A stretch of 64,000 nt of DNA from NCBI RefSeq assembly GCF_014334135.1, contig NZ_CP060497.1, positions 1,736,001 to 1,800,000 on the forward strand, given 5' to 3'. Origin of the DNA: Olivibacter sp. SDN3 (GTDB taxonomy: Bacteria; Bacteroidota; Bacteroidia; Sphingobacteriales; Sphingobacteriaceae). Below, piece after piece: positions 25,095 through 34,843 of this stretch. Within the stretch, counting starts at the first letter, position 1; the number at the start of each line of letters is the position of its first letter. Made by a program: the position numbers and the translations under genes. Under the pieces are notes generated by a model that searched no databases, was not told the DNA's origin, and saw only the letters and a program-made list of their open reading frames with translations.

Positions 25095-25177
25095 TGCTCA
25101 GGTTTTGAAGGCGTATGCCCGGTACGTCTTTGAACTGATTAAGTTACATTCAAATAAAATAGTATAAAGCTCTCAAT

Positions 25178-26461
25178 ATGAGAAACATCTCGTTACTTTT
25201 TAGAAGTGTTGTAAAGTCCTTGATCTTAGTATCAGTACTAAGTATAGCAGCAGTGTCTGCTCGTGCGCAGGACGTTAAGGAAGGGGCGTCATTATTTAAG
25301 CAGAAGTGTGTTTCATGTCATGCGCCCAACATGACATCGGCCTCTGTTGGTCCGGCTTTGAAAGACGTTACGAAGCGCCATGATGAAGAGTGGCTGCTAA
25401 AGTGGATCAGGAACTCTCAAGCCTTGGTGCAGTCAGGAGATGAGCAGGCCGTTGCTTTGTTTGAAGGACATAATAATGTCGTTATGACGGCTTTTCCTGA
25501 ATTAACTGATGATAATATCAAAAACATTCTTGCTTACATCGATGAAGCTTCGGAAGCGCCAGCGGGTGGTGGTGATGACGGAACCGGCGACGGTGCAGCT
25601 GCGGCTAGTGATGATGTTACAAACTTCATGCTGTATGGCCTTATAGCGGTAATAGTTATTGCTTTTGTAGTGATAGTAGTGCTTAATCGCGTAATCCGTA
25701 CTTTGGAGAGAATCATTCTGAACAAGAATGTTATCATTGAAGAGGAGGAAGAGACGGAAGGAGAAGGGAAAAATTACTTAGAGGCAATTAAAAAGCTTGC
25801 AAAAAATAAGAAACTCGTATTCTTCTTTGTGTTAGGATTAGTTGTTTTTCTAGGGTCCGTAGGTTGGAAAACGATGTGGAACGTGGGAGTTCACGAAGGC
25901 TATCAACCTGTACAGCCTATTAAGTTTTCGCACCAATTGCATGCCGGGGTTAACCAGATTGAATGCCAGTATTGCCATTCAGGCGCATTTAAATCTAAAA
26001 ATGCTTCGATACCTTCTGCCAATGTATGTATGAACTGCCATAAGTTCGTAACAGCGAGCGACAAATACAATGGAGAAACTTCTCCTGAAATTCAGAAGAT
26101 TTATAATGCGCTGGATTGGGATCCCGCAACACAGGAGTACGGCCAAAACCAAAGGCCTATCCAGTGGGTTAGAATTCACAATTTACCAGATTTTGCTTAT
26201 TTCAATCACTCGCAACACGTAACGGTGGCTGGAATTGAATGTCAACAGTGCCACGGGCCTATCGAAACCATGGAAGAAGTTTATCAATACTCGCCTTTAA
26301 CCATGAAATGGTGTGTTAACTGTCACCGTGAGACAGAGGTTAATCATAAAGACAATGCCTATTATGATCAGCTAATTGCCGCTCATGAGCAACTGAAAGA
26401 AGGGGATAAAATCACGGCGGCATCGCTTGGTGGTTTGGAATGTGGTAAATGTCATTATTAA
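25178..26461 (+). CDS. actA: ActA, multiheme cytochrome c subunit of alternative complex III (six CxxCH)
   Basis: 427 residues. Signal peptide (to ARAQ), an N-terminal monoheme cytochrome c domain (CVSCH, about 45), two membrane helices (about 150-172 and 212-230), then the ActA core with CQYCH, CMNCH, CQQCH, CVNCH and a terminal CGKCHY. Six heme sites in total: the usual five plus one in the N-terminal domain. Passes electrons from the quinol-oxidising complex toward ActE and the oxidase. First gene of the 17-kb respiratory cluster. Confidence 0.93.
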   Translation: MRNISLLFRSVVKSLILVSVLSIAAVSARAQDVKEGASLFKQKCVSCHAPNMTSASVGPALKDVTKRHDEEWLLKWIRNSQALVQSGDEQAVALFEGHNNVVMTAFPELTDDNIKNILAYIDEASEAPAGGGDDGTGDGAAAASDDVTNFMLYGLIAVIVIAFVVIVVLNRVIRTLERIILNKNVIIEEEEETEGEGKNYLEAIKKLAKNKKLVFFFVLGLVVFLGSVGWKTMWNVGVHEGYQPVQPIKFSHQLHAGVNQIECQYCHSGAFKSKNASIPSANVCMNCHKFVTASDKYNGETSPEIQKIYNALDWDPATQEYGQNQRPIQWVRIHNLPDFAYFNHSQHVTVAGIECQQCHGPIETMEEVYQYSPLTMKWCVNCHRETEVNHKDNAYYDQLIAAHEQLKEGDKITAASLGGLECGKCHY

Positions 26462-26499
26462 TAAAAGTTTAAGAATACGCATCTTAATATATAGCTTAA

Positions 26500-29400
26500 A
26501 TGGATAGCAACAAGAAATATTGGAAAGGCTTAGAAGAACTGAAGCAAACACCAGCTTTTGTGAAAAATAGCAAAAGTGAGTTTGCAGAACCCCTTCCTAT
26601 AGAGAACGTATTAAATGAAGCCGGTTTAAGTACTAAAACCCCTCGTCGTGATTTTTTGAAAGCACTTGGTTTTGGATTAGGAGCTGTTTCATTAGCTGCC
26701 TGTCAAAGTACACCGGTACATAAATCAATACCCTATCTAATCAAACCGGAAGAAATTACACCGGGTATTCCCAATTATTATGCTTCTAGCTATAATGGGC
26801 AAAGTATTTTAGTTAAAACGCGAGAAGGTAGGCCTATTTTAATTGAAGCGAATCCCGCCGCAAAAGGTTTGAATTGCGGCACAGATGCTGCAACACAAGC
26901 TTCCGTGTTGGACCTGTACGACATGTCAAAGCTAAAAGGACCTCAAGCAGGGGGAAAAAAGATAGATTGGGAGGAGCTAGACCAACAGGTGATAGCGGCT
27001 TTAAATGCGGCAAATGCGGCTGGAAAGCAAATTCGAATTGTAGCTTCGACGGTAAATAGTCCATCTACTATAGCGGCGATAGCCACTTTGTCGGCTAAAT
27101 ATCCAACTACCAAACTGGTTGAGGTAGATGCTGTTTCTTACGCGGGAATTATAAAAGCGAATGAAGCAAATTTTGGAAAAGCTGTTATTCCTCATTATCG
27201 CTTTGATAAAGCCGATGTTATTGTGAGTGTTGGTGCTGATTTTATTGGCACATGGTTAGCTGGTGAAGAGTATACACAGCAATTTATAGCTAATCGCGAT
27301 TACAAATCACTGGAAAAAGGAAAAATGTCAAGGCTGATTCAATTTGAAACAGGCTTGAGCTTAACAGGGTCAAATGCGGATGCGAGAGTTCCTGTTAAAC
27401 CATCTGAAGAAGGAGCGGTTTTAATTGCTTTATACAATGCAATCACAGGCAACACATTGCCTGGAGGATTGGCAAGTAATCCGAAAGCTGAAAAAGTAGC
27501 TGCCTTGGCGGCAAAAGAATTGGTCAATGCAAAAGGCCGCGCAGTTGTAGTAGCCGGTAGTAATGACGTTTCGATGCAAATCTTGACTAATGCAATTAAT
27601 GCTGCTTTAGATAGTTACGGTAATACCATAGATTTAGACAACGCTTCTTATCAATACAAAGGCAATGACACTGATTTTGCTGCATTTTTGAGAGAAGCGA
27701 ATGCTGGTGAGGTGGATGTAGCATTCTTCTTAAATACTAATCCAGTATATGATTATCCAGAATCAAAAGCACTGGAAGACGCGCTTGGTAATATAAAATT
27801 AAAGGTCTCTTTCGCCGATCGTGAAGATGAAACAGCGTCCTTAGCAAATATAATTGCTCCAAATCATAATTATTTGGAGTCTTGGGGCGACGGAAATGCC
27901 TTAACAGGATATTATACCATTGTACAACCAACTATTAATCCGGTATTTAATACCAGACAAGCAGAGCAAAGTTTATTGGTATGGTCTGGTGAAGATATTA
28001 GTTACCATGATTTCGTAAAAAATTATTGGGAAAGTAATATCCTGGCCGATACAGGACGCACTTGGAATGAAGTGTTGCAAACTGGTTTTCAATATGCTGG
28101 AGAGCAACCGGCCACTGCTTATACTTTCAATGGTTCAGCTGCTGATGCAGCAAGTGAAATTGTGAATAATAGCAAAGCGCTAGCGAAAGATGTGGAGGTT
28201 CACTTATATCAAAGTATAGCTTTACGTGACGGTAAGCAAGGAAACAATGCTTATCTCCACGAGCTTCCCGATCCAATTTCGAAGGTAACTTGGGACAATT
28301 ATGTTGCGATTTCTCCTGCTTTTGCGAAAAGTCTTGGAATAAGCGAGCATGATGTAGTTAAGGTGACAGGAGAAAATGGATATGCCGTTGAATTACCGGT
28401 GTTATTACAACCGGGACAAGCGAATGGAACAGTGTCAATAGCGATTGGCTATGGGCGTACCAAAGCAGGTAAGGCTGGTGACAACGTGGGGAAAAATGTT
28501 TATCCTTTTGCCAGGTTTGTTAATAATACGTTACAGTTTACCACAACGGCAAAAGTTGAAAAAACTTCAGGTACTTATGAATTAGCCCAAACGCAAACTC
28601 ATCATACCATTGAGGGAAGAAATGTGGTTCGTGAGACTACATTTAAAGATTATCTAAAAGATCCAGCACATGGGAGTGGTAATCACGGTGAAAAGCATAA
28701 GACCTATGATTTATGGAATAAATATGAGTCACCGGGGCATAAATGGGTACTAGCGATAGACCTGAATGCTTGTACTGGATGTGGATCATGCATCGTTGCT
28801 TGTAATATTGAGAATAACATACCAGTGGTTGGACGGGATGAAGTTCGTCGTCGTCGTGAGATGCACTGGATGCGTGTAGATCGTTATTATAGCTTTGAAC
28901 ATGATGGCGAGCAAGTAACCAAGGAGAAAGAACTCGGCAAATTGAGCGATGAGAATGTTGATTTAGATAACGTAACTGTTGTTCATCAACCCATGATGTG
29001 TCAACACTGTGATCATGCTCCCTGTGAAACGGTGTGTCCAGTACTAGCTACCGTACACTCTTCAGAAGGGCTAAATCATATGGCTTATAACAGGTGTTTC
29101 GGTACCCGTTACTGTGCAAATAACTGTCCATACAAAGTACGTCGTTTTAATTGGTTTAACTATTGGAATGACTCTAGATTTGACAACTATTTGAACAATG
29201 AATTTACTCAATTGGTGCTGAACCCAGACGTTACCTCACGTTCACGTGGAGTTATGGAAAAATGTTCAATGTGTATACAGCGTATACAGGCAGGCAAATT
29301 GAAAGCAAAAATGGAAAAAAGGCCATTAAAAGATGGGGATATCACCATGGCCTGTGGCTCTGCATGTTCGGCAAATGCCATTATCTTCGGCGATTTGAAC

Positions 29401-29523
29401 GATCCAAATTCAGAAGTATCAAAAGCTTTGAAGAGCGAGCGTGTATACTACGTTTTGGAAGAAATAAATGTTCAGCCTAATGTTGGTTATATGACCAAAG
29501 TTAGAAATACTTTTGAAGCTTAA
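26500..29523 (+). CDS. actB: ActB, iron-sulfur / molybdopterin-oxidoreductase-like subunit of alternative complex III
   Basis: 1007 residues. Tat-like signal RRDFLKALGFGLGAVSLAAC near 47-67. Residues ~70-720 resemble the Mo-bisMGD oxidoreductase family, which in ACIII does not carry Mo. The C-terminal ferredoxin domain begins near 750 with CTGCGSCIVAC, then MCQHCDHAPCETVCP, CFGTRYCANNCPYK and MEKCSMCIQR: the cysteine sets for three [4Fe-4S] and one [3Fe-4S] cluster known for ActB. Lies 38 bp after actA. Confidence 0.93.
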   Translation: MDSNKKYWKGLEELKQTPAFVKNSKSEFAEPLPIENVLNEAGLSTKTPRRDFLKALGFGLGAVSLAACQSTPVHKSIPYLIKPEEITPGIPNYYASSYNGQSILVKTREGRPILIEANPAAKGLNCGTDAATQASVLDLYDMSKLKGPQAGGKKIDWEELDQQVIAALNAANAAGKQIRIVASTVNSPSTIAAIATLSAKYPTTKLVEVDAVSYAGIIKANEANFGKAVIPHYRFDKADVIVSVGADFIGTWLAGEEYTQQFIANRDYKSLEKGKMSRLIQFETGLSLTGSNADARVPVKPSEEGAVLIALYNAITGNTLPGGLASNPKAEKVAALAAKELVNAKGRAVVVAGSNDVSMQILTNAINAALDSYGNTIDLDNASYQYKGNDTDFAAFLREANAGEVDVAFFLNTNPVYDYPESKALEDALGNIKLKVSFADREDETASLANIIAPNHNYLESWGDGNALTGYYTIVQPTINPVFNTRQAEQSLLVWSGEDISYHDFVKNYWESNILADTGRTWNEVLQTGFQYAGEQPATAYTFNGSAADAASEIVNNSKALAKDVEVHLYQSIALRDGKQGNNAYLHELPDPISKVTWDNYVAISPAFAKSLGISEHDVVKVTGENGYAVELPVLLQPGQANGTVSIAIGYGRTKAGKAGDNVGKNVYPFARFVNNTLQFTTTAKVEKTSGTYELAQTQTHHTIEGRNVVRETTFKDYLKDPAHGSGNHGEKHKTYDLWNKYESPGHKWVLAIDLNACTGCGSCIVACNIENNIPVVGRDEVRRRREMHWMRVDRYYSFEHDGEQVTKEKELGKLSDENVDLDNVTVVHQPMMCQHCDHAPCETVCPVLATVHSSEGLNHMAYNRCFGTRYCANNCPYKVRRFNWFNYWNDSRFDNYLNNEFTQLVLNPDVTSRSRGVMEKCSMCIQRIQAGKLKAKMEKRPLKDGDITMACGSACSANAIIFGDLNDPNSEVSKALKSERVYYVLEEINVQPNVGYMTKVRNTFEA

Positions 29524-29553
29524 TCAGTTTAATAGAATTGAAAATATAAGAAT

Positions 29554-31032
29554 ATGTCATCGCATAACGAATCAATACTTAGGGAACCTTTAATTACCGG
29601 AGAGAATATTACGTATTCTAAGGTAACTGAAGATATTCTCGTGCCTGTAGAAAATAAGCCAAATAAAGCTTGGTGGATTGGTTTTACCATGGCTGCTTTG
29701 GGAGCATTACTATGGGTGTTCAGCGTAAGTTATACCTTTTGGACCGGTATTGGTGCTTGGGGATTGAACAAAACAGTAGGTTGGGCCTGGGATATTACCG
29801 ACTTTGTATGGTGGGTGGGTATTGGTCACGCTGGGACGCTTATTTCTGCGGTATTATTGCTTTTCCGTCAGAATTGGCGTAATTCCATTAACCGCTCGGC
29901 GGAGGCTATGACAATTTTTGCGGTTATTTGTGCTGCTACTTACGTTGTGGCCCACATGGGTAGACCTTGGTTGGCTTATTGGATTTTTCCCTTACCTAAT
30001 CAATTTGGGTCACTATGGGTTAACTTCAATTCACCTTTAGTATGGGACGCATTTGCCATCTCAACTTATTTTACGGTTTCCTTGGTGTTTTGGTATACAG
30101 GATTGTTACCCGATATAGCTACAGTACGTGACCGTGCTAGCGGCTTAAGGAGACGTATTTATTCCATATTGTCTTTTGGGTGGACAGGAAACGTTAAAAC
30201 TTGGCAGCGATTTGAGATTGTGTCCTTAATTTTGGCGGGTATTTCCACGCCTTTGGTACTTTCCGTACACACCATTGTATCCATGGACTTTGCAACTTCT
30301 GTAATCCCTGGATGGCATACAACGATTTTCCCTCCATATTTCGTGGCTGGGGCGATCTTCTCCGGCTTTGCTATGGTACAAACGCTTTTGTTGATTACCC
30401 GTAAAGTATTGAATTTTGAGAATTATATCACGATGTTCCATATCGAGTCCATGAATGTTATTATCATGGTAACTGGTTCCATCGTAGGAGTGGCTTACCT
30501 TACGGAGTTATTTATTGCGTGGTATTCAGGTTCTGAGTATGAAATGTATGCTTTTGCAAATAGGGTTGCAGGACCTTATTGGTGGGCATATTGGTCTATG
30601 ATGACATGTAACGTGATTTCTCCGCAATTGTTTTGGTTTAAGAAAATACGTACGAGCATTCCAATTTCCTGGGCATTGTCAATCGTAGTGAACATCGGTA
30701 TGTGGTTTGAGCGTTTCGTAATTATCGTAACCTCACTGCACCGTGATTATATTCCTTCAAGTTGGGCAATGTTCTATCCTACTTGGACTGACGTAGGCAT
30801 TTTCATTGGTTCGATCGGCTTGTTCTTCACGTTGTTCTTGTTATTCCTTCGATTTTTACCAGCAATCGCAATGGCTGAGGTTAAGTTATTGGTGCATTCG
30901 GCGAGTCATCAACAAAAACGTAAGCTGATTAAAGAGGGACATTTGAAAGCTGATCAAGTTGAATACTACAAGGAGTCGCTTACGAAATACGATAGTGTGA
31001 GCGAAGAGGAGATTAACGAATTAGCAAAATAA
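29554..31032 (+). CDS. actC: ActC, NrfD/PsrC-like quinol-binding membrane subunit
   Basis: 492 residues with about ten transmembrane helices and cytoplasmic ends. Typical NrfD-family passages: [34 protein letters not shown] and [19 protein letters not shown], which includes residues near the quinol site. Provides menaquinol oxidation and probably proton translocation in alternative complex III. Only 4 bp separate it from actD. Confidence 0.93.
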   Translation: MSSHNESILREPLITGENITYSKVTEDILVPVENKPNKAWWIGFTMAALGALLWVFSVSYTFWTGIGAWGLNKTVGWAWDITDFVWWVGIGHAGTLISAVLLLFRQNWRNSINRSAEAMTIFAVICAATYVVAHMGRPWLAYWIFPLPNQFGSLWVNFNSPLVWDAFAISTYFTVSLVFWYTGLLPDIATVRDRASGLRRRIYSILSFGWTGNVKTWQRFEIVSLILAGISTPLVLSVHTIVSMDFATSVIPGWHTTIFPPYFVAGAIFSGFAMVQTLLLITRKVLNFENYITMFHIESMNVIIMVTGSIVGVAYLTELFIAWYSGSEYEMYAFANRVAGPYWWAYWSMMTCNVISPQLFWFKKIRTSIPISWALSIVVNIGMWFERFVIIVTSLHRDYIPSSWAMFYPTWTDVGIFIGSIGLFFTLFLLFLRFLPAIAMAEVKLLVHSASHQQKRKLIKEGHLKADQVEYYKESLTKYDSVSEEEINELAK

Positions 31033-31036
31033 TACG

Positions 31037-31573
31037 ATGAGCGATACAAAATATATTTTAGGACATTTTGAACATCCAGATGATTTGATGGATGGAATAG
31101 ATAAGTTACAGAAAAGTAACGTTTCTATATACGACGTATATACACCGATGCCTATACACGGTATCGAGGCGAAATTAGGTGTTCCGCCATCGCGTTTACC
31201 TATTGTTGCATTCCTTTGTGGTATTACCGGAACCATTTCCGGATTCAGTTTATTGTATTATACACTGCACAAAGACTGGCCGATGAACATTGGAGGAAAA
31301 CCAACTCTCCCATTTCCAGATTATGTGCCGGTAACCTTCGAACTTACTATTTTATTCTGTGCGTTAGGAATGGTTGCAGCATTTTATTTTAGAAGTCACC
31401 TTTTTCCGGGAAGAGCGCCCAGAGTAATGGATCTTCGTGCTACAAATGATCGTTTTATCATAGCTATTGACGCTAAAGACAATCGTGATCATGAGAAAAT
31501 TGACAGCTTATTAAAAGACGCAGGTGCAGTTGAAGTACTGTATAATGAAAGGAAATATGTTAGCTATGAATAA
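31037..31573 (+). CDS. actD: ActD, DUF3341 membrane subunit
   Basis: 178 residues. Ferredoxin-like soluble N-terminus (GHFEHPDDLMDGIDKLQ), two membrane helices (about 55-80 and 95-118) and a C-terminal soluble part (DRFIIAIDAKD). Matches the DUF3341 subunit of alternative complex III; structural role between ActB and the membrane part. Overlaps the actE start by 8 bp. Confidence 0.92.
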   Translation: MSDTKYILGHFEHPDDLMDGIDKLQKSNVSIYDVYTPMPIHGIEAKLGVPPSRLPIVAFLCGITGTISGFSLLYYTLHKDWPMNIGGKPTLPFPDYVPVTFELTILFCALGMVAAFYFRSHLFPGRAPRVMDLRATNDRFIIAIDAKDNRDHEKIDSLLKDAGAVEVLYNERKYVSYE

Positions 31574-32150
31574 GACTAAACTGTTTGGAACCGCATGTTT
31601 TGCAGTAGCTTTCGCGGCATTGGTATCTGCATGTGGTGATAAGACGACGCGGAGTACGGGATGGGAATTTTCTAGAAATATGTATGATCCAATAGGATAT
31701 AATCCCGACCAACCGAATACAAATTTTGAAAATGGCCAAACAGCACAAACACCTCCTGAAGGAACAACACCGGTGGGTTTTGAGCGCTTCGAATACGCAA
31801 ATTCCATAGAAGGTTATGAAGCAGCTGGTAACGAGTTGACGAATCCTCTACAACGTACCGAGCAAAATCTAAAGGATGGAGCGGTATTGTATCATTCTTT
31901 TTGTTCACCTTGTCACGGACCGGACGGTCATGGCGATGGGACGATCGTCAATATGGAGAAATTTCCACCGCCACCCTCTTATGCTGATGGTACCTCATCT
32001 CGTGGAGGACAAATGAAAGATCTTAACGATGGAAAAATATATCACACCATTACATATGGTTTAAATTTGATGGGGTCGCATGCGTCACAGCTATCACCTG
32101 ATGAGCGTTGGAAAGTCGTGATGTATGTTCATGAATTGCAAAAAAAATAA
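31566..32150 (+). CDS. actE: ActE, monoheme cytochrome c lipoprotein
   Basis: 194 residues from MNKTKLFG, chosen because it gives a lipoprotein signal (lipobox VSAC); earlier Mets at 31524 and 31545 are in frame but do not improve it. One heme site CSPCHGPDGHGDG with a distal Met in LNLMGSHASQL. Family member of ActE, the exit cytochrome of alternative complex III. The start overlaps the end of actD. Confidence 0.92.
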   Translation: MNKTKLFGTACFAVAFAALVSACGDKTTRSTGWEFSRNMYDPIGYNPDQPNTNFENGQTAQTPPEGTTPVGFERFEYANSIEGYEAAGNELTNPLQRTEQNLKDGAVLYHSFCSPCHGPDGHGDGTIVNMEKFPPPPSYADGTSSRGGQMKDLNDGKIYHTITYGLNLMGSHASQLSPDERWKVVMYVHELQKK

Positions 32151-32173
32151 TAGTATAAATATTAAAAGATCAA

Positions 32174-33397
32174 ATGGGAACTCATAGTCACACTACATAT
32201 AATTTTGACGAGCGCTTTGAATTTGCCGGAAAAGCAAAAACTTGGAGCTTAGCAGCTATTATAATAGGTATTATTGCTATTATTGCAGGTTTTTTTGTGG
32301 AAGGTAGTCATCGCATGTTCGCCAATTTACTACTGATGGGTTATTATTTTACCTGCGTTTGTGCTGCTGGCGCATGTTTTTTGGCTATACAGTTTGTTGC
32401 GCAAGCAGGGTGGTCCGCAGGATTGATCCGCATTCCACAGGCCTTCGCCAGTGTTTTGCCTATTGCGGCAATTATATTAATTGTTATTACAGCTGCAGGC
32501 CTATTAACACATAACTTATATCACCATTGGCACGCAGATGGTATCACTGATCCGAACAGTCCGCATTACGATGCATTGGTCGCAGGAAAATCAGCATTCT
32601 TAAATGTTCCTGGATTTTTTACTAGACAGATCATCTTCTTGGGAACTTACAGCATTTTCGCGGTAGCTTTGGCAAAACTTTCTTATAAAGAAGATTTGGA
32701 AGGTAGTTTAAACTCCTATAAAAAGAGCTTTAAATATTCGGCTATTTTTTTAGTGATCTTCGGTTTTACCACGCCTATTTGGTCTTTCGATACCGTAATG
32801 TCTCTAGAAGCCCATTGGTTTTCTACTATGTTTGGATGGTATAATTTTGCAGCAATGTGGGTAAGTGGTTTATGTGCTATTACGCTGACTATCATTTTGT
32901 TGAAAAAATCGGGCCATTTAGCCTGGGTAAATGAAAATCATTTACACGACTTGGGTAAATTTATTTTCGGGTTCTCTATATTTTGGACGTATGTATGGTT
33001 TGCACAATTCATGTTGATATGGTATGCAAACATTCCAGAAGAGACGGTGTATTTTTACAAACGTTGGGAACCTGAATATAAACCTTGGTTTTGGTTGTCA
33101 GTTATTATTAACTTTGTAGCCCCAGTGTTGATCTTGATGGATCGCGATGCGAAGAGAAAAGAAAATATTATGTTGTTCGTGTGTATCCTTCTTTTGTTGG
33201 GGCATTGGTTGGATTATTATATTATGATCATGCCTGGAACTGTTGAAGATCACCGAGGTTTAGGTTTGAGCGAAGTCGGTGCTGTATTAGGATTTGTCGG
33301 TTTATTTACCTTTTTGATGTTGAATAAGTTAAGCAAACACGCGCTGGCACCGAAGAATCACCCCTTTTTGGAAGAAAGCTTGCATCATCAGATATAG
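32174..33397 (+). CDS. actF: ActF, membrane subunit of alternative complex III
   Basis: 407 residues, about ten transmembrane helices, homologous to ActC at low level. Features: YHHWHADGITDPNSPHYD, MSLEAHWFSTMFGWYNF and LGHWLDYYIMIMPG. Second large integral subunit of the quinol:cytochrome c oxidoreductase. The operon continues with the oxidase genes 58 bp later, consistent with an ACIII-oxidase supercomplex. Confidence 0.92.
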   Translation: MGTHSHTTYNFDERFEFAGKAKTWSLAAIIIGIIAIIAGFFVEGSHRMFANLLLMGYYFTCVCAAGACFLAIQFVAQAGWSAGLIRIPQAFASVLPIAAIILIVITAAGLLTHNLYHHWHADGITDPNSPHYDALVAGKSAFLNVPGFFTRQIIFLGTYSIFAVALAKLSYKEDLEGSLNSYKKSFKYSAIFLVIFGFTTPIWSFDTVMSLEAHWFSTMFGWYNFAAMWVSGLCAITLTIILLKKSGHLAWVNENHLHDLGKFIFGFSIFWTYVWFAQFMLIWYANIPEETVYFYKRWEPEYKPWFWLSVIINFVAPVLILMDRDAKRKENIMLFVCILLLLGHWLDYYIMIMPGTVEDHRGLGLSEVGAVLGFVGLFTFLMLNKLSKHALAPKNHPFLEESLHHQI

Positions 33398-33455
33398 GCT
33401 GCTTAAAATTGAAATAAGACAGTGAATTAAATTACGAATAACCGTTAACATTGAA

Positions 33456-34820
33456 ATGAGATATAAAAAGTACATCAATTTTAAAGCAATCTTTGGTTTG
33501 GTAATCACTACCTTGGTGTTGCTGCAGAATCCTGCTTTCGCACAGGCAGAAGATAGTACCACTATCGGTGAGGATACACAGGAAGTTGTCTCGAGCTCTG
33601 AACTTCAGGCAGAGGCAGATTCGCTGGGTGCCGGAGCCGCGGATACAACGGGTGGTGCGGTGGCGGCACAGACACCTGCTGGCACAAGTGCAGCCGCTAA
33701 TGCAGTAGCAACAGCGGAAGAGGCTAAAACAACTATCGATCCACAGGTATATAAAAACTTCTTTTACTATGTGCTGCTTTTCTTTTTAGTATGTATAGTT
33801 GTAGGTATCATAGGAAAGATAATTCAAGTGTATGAGCTTACCCGTGAAATGCAAGGTAAAGGTAAACGTTTAAATTGGAATAAATTTAATGGTGCACTAT
33901 TCCTGATTAGTTTATTTTTGGGCTTGTACGGAGCTTATTGGTCTTATGTACATCATGGAAGTATTGCTTGGCGTGATGCTGCCTCAGAACACGGCGCTAC
34001 GATTGATAGCATGTTTATTACCACAACTGTGATAACGACTATTGTATTTGTACTTACCCATATACTTCTTTTTGGATTTTCTTATGTTTATAAGAGCACT
34101 AAAAAGCGCAAAGCTTATTTCTACCCGCATAATAATCTGATTGAGAAAGTTTGGACAATTGTTCCGGCAATAGTGTTAACGGTCTTGGTGCTTTTTGGAT
34201 TTTTTACTTGGAGAGGTATTACCAATGTGCCTGAAGATGTTGCGGCAGATGCCTTACAGGTAGAGGTTACTGGTGAACAATTTGCATGGACTATTCGCTA
34301 TGCGGGAAGAGACAATAAGATAGGTAAAAGAAGTATTAAGTTGACTACACCAACCAATGGTTTGGGAATAGATTTTAACGACAAAAATGCCTGGGACGAC
34401 ATTTTGGGAGCGGAAATCGTATTACCTGTTGGGCAACCCGTGCGCTTCACGATTAATTCGAAGGATATTTTGCATAGTTTTTATATGCCTGATTTCAGGG
34501 TACAGATGAACGCCGTGCCAGGGATGGCAACCCACTTTCAAATGACCCCTCGCTTCACTACACAGGAGATGCGCGAGAAGTTGGACAATCCGGAATTTGA
34601 TTTCGTTATGTTGTGTGCGAAAATCTGTGGGTCTGGTCATTATAACATGCAAAAGACAGTGAAGATAGTAAGCGAGGCTGAATATAAGGAATGGTTGGCC
34701 ACCCAAACTTATTTCTTTAATGAAGATGCAAAAAAGGAGTTCAGAGAACGTCAGCAGGCTGACGTTACTAATGAATCATCAAAGGAAGAGGGTGAGAATA
34801 AACAATTGGCGTTAAATTAA
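33456..34820 (+). CDS. coxB: Cytochrome c oxidase subunit II (CuA)
   Basis: 454 residues, longer than usual. After a signal peptide (to AFAQ) comes an ~80-residue Ala/Thr/Glu/Gly-rich stretch, then about four membrane helices (near 105, 150, 190 and 235) and the cupredoxin domain. CuA ligands are visible in DILHSFYMPDF and CAKICGSGHYNM (C-x3-C, His, Met). Receives electrons from ActE or ActA. The extra helices and linker may be contact surface for the ACIII supercomplex (inference). Confidence 0.95.
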   Translation: MRYKKYINFKAIFGLVITTLVLLQNPAFAQAEDSTTIGEDTQEVVSSSELQAEADSLGAGAADTTGGAVAAQTPAGTSAAANAVATAEEAKTTIDPQVYKNFFYYVLLFFLVCIVVGIIGKIIQVYELTREMQGKGKRLNWNKFNGALFLISLFLGLYGAYWSYVHHGSIAWRDAASEHGATIDSMFITTTVITTIVFVLTHILLFGFSYVYKSTKKRKAYFYPHNNLIEKVWTIVPAIVLTVLVLFGFFTWRGITNVPEDVAADALQVEVTGEQFAWTIRYAGRDNKIGKRSIKLTTPTNGLGIDFNDKNAWDDILGAEIVLPVGQPVRFTINSKDILHSFYMPDFRVQMNAVPGMATHFQMTPRFTTQEMREKLDNPEFDFVMLCAKICGSGHYNMQKTVKIVSEAEYKEWLATQTYFFNEDAKKEFRERQQADVTNESSKEEGENKQLALN

Positions 34821-34843
34821 TTAATTAGTATATATAAGAGCTT

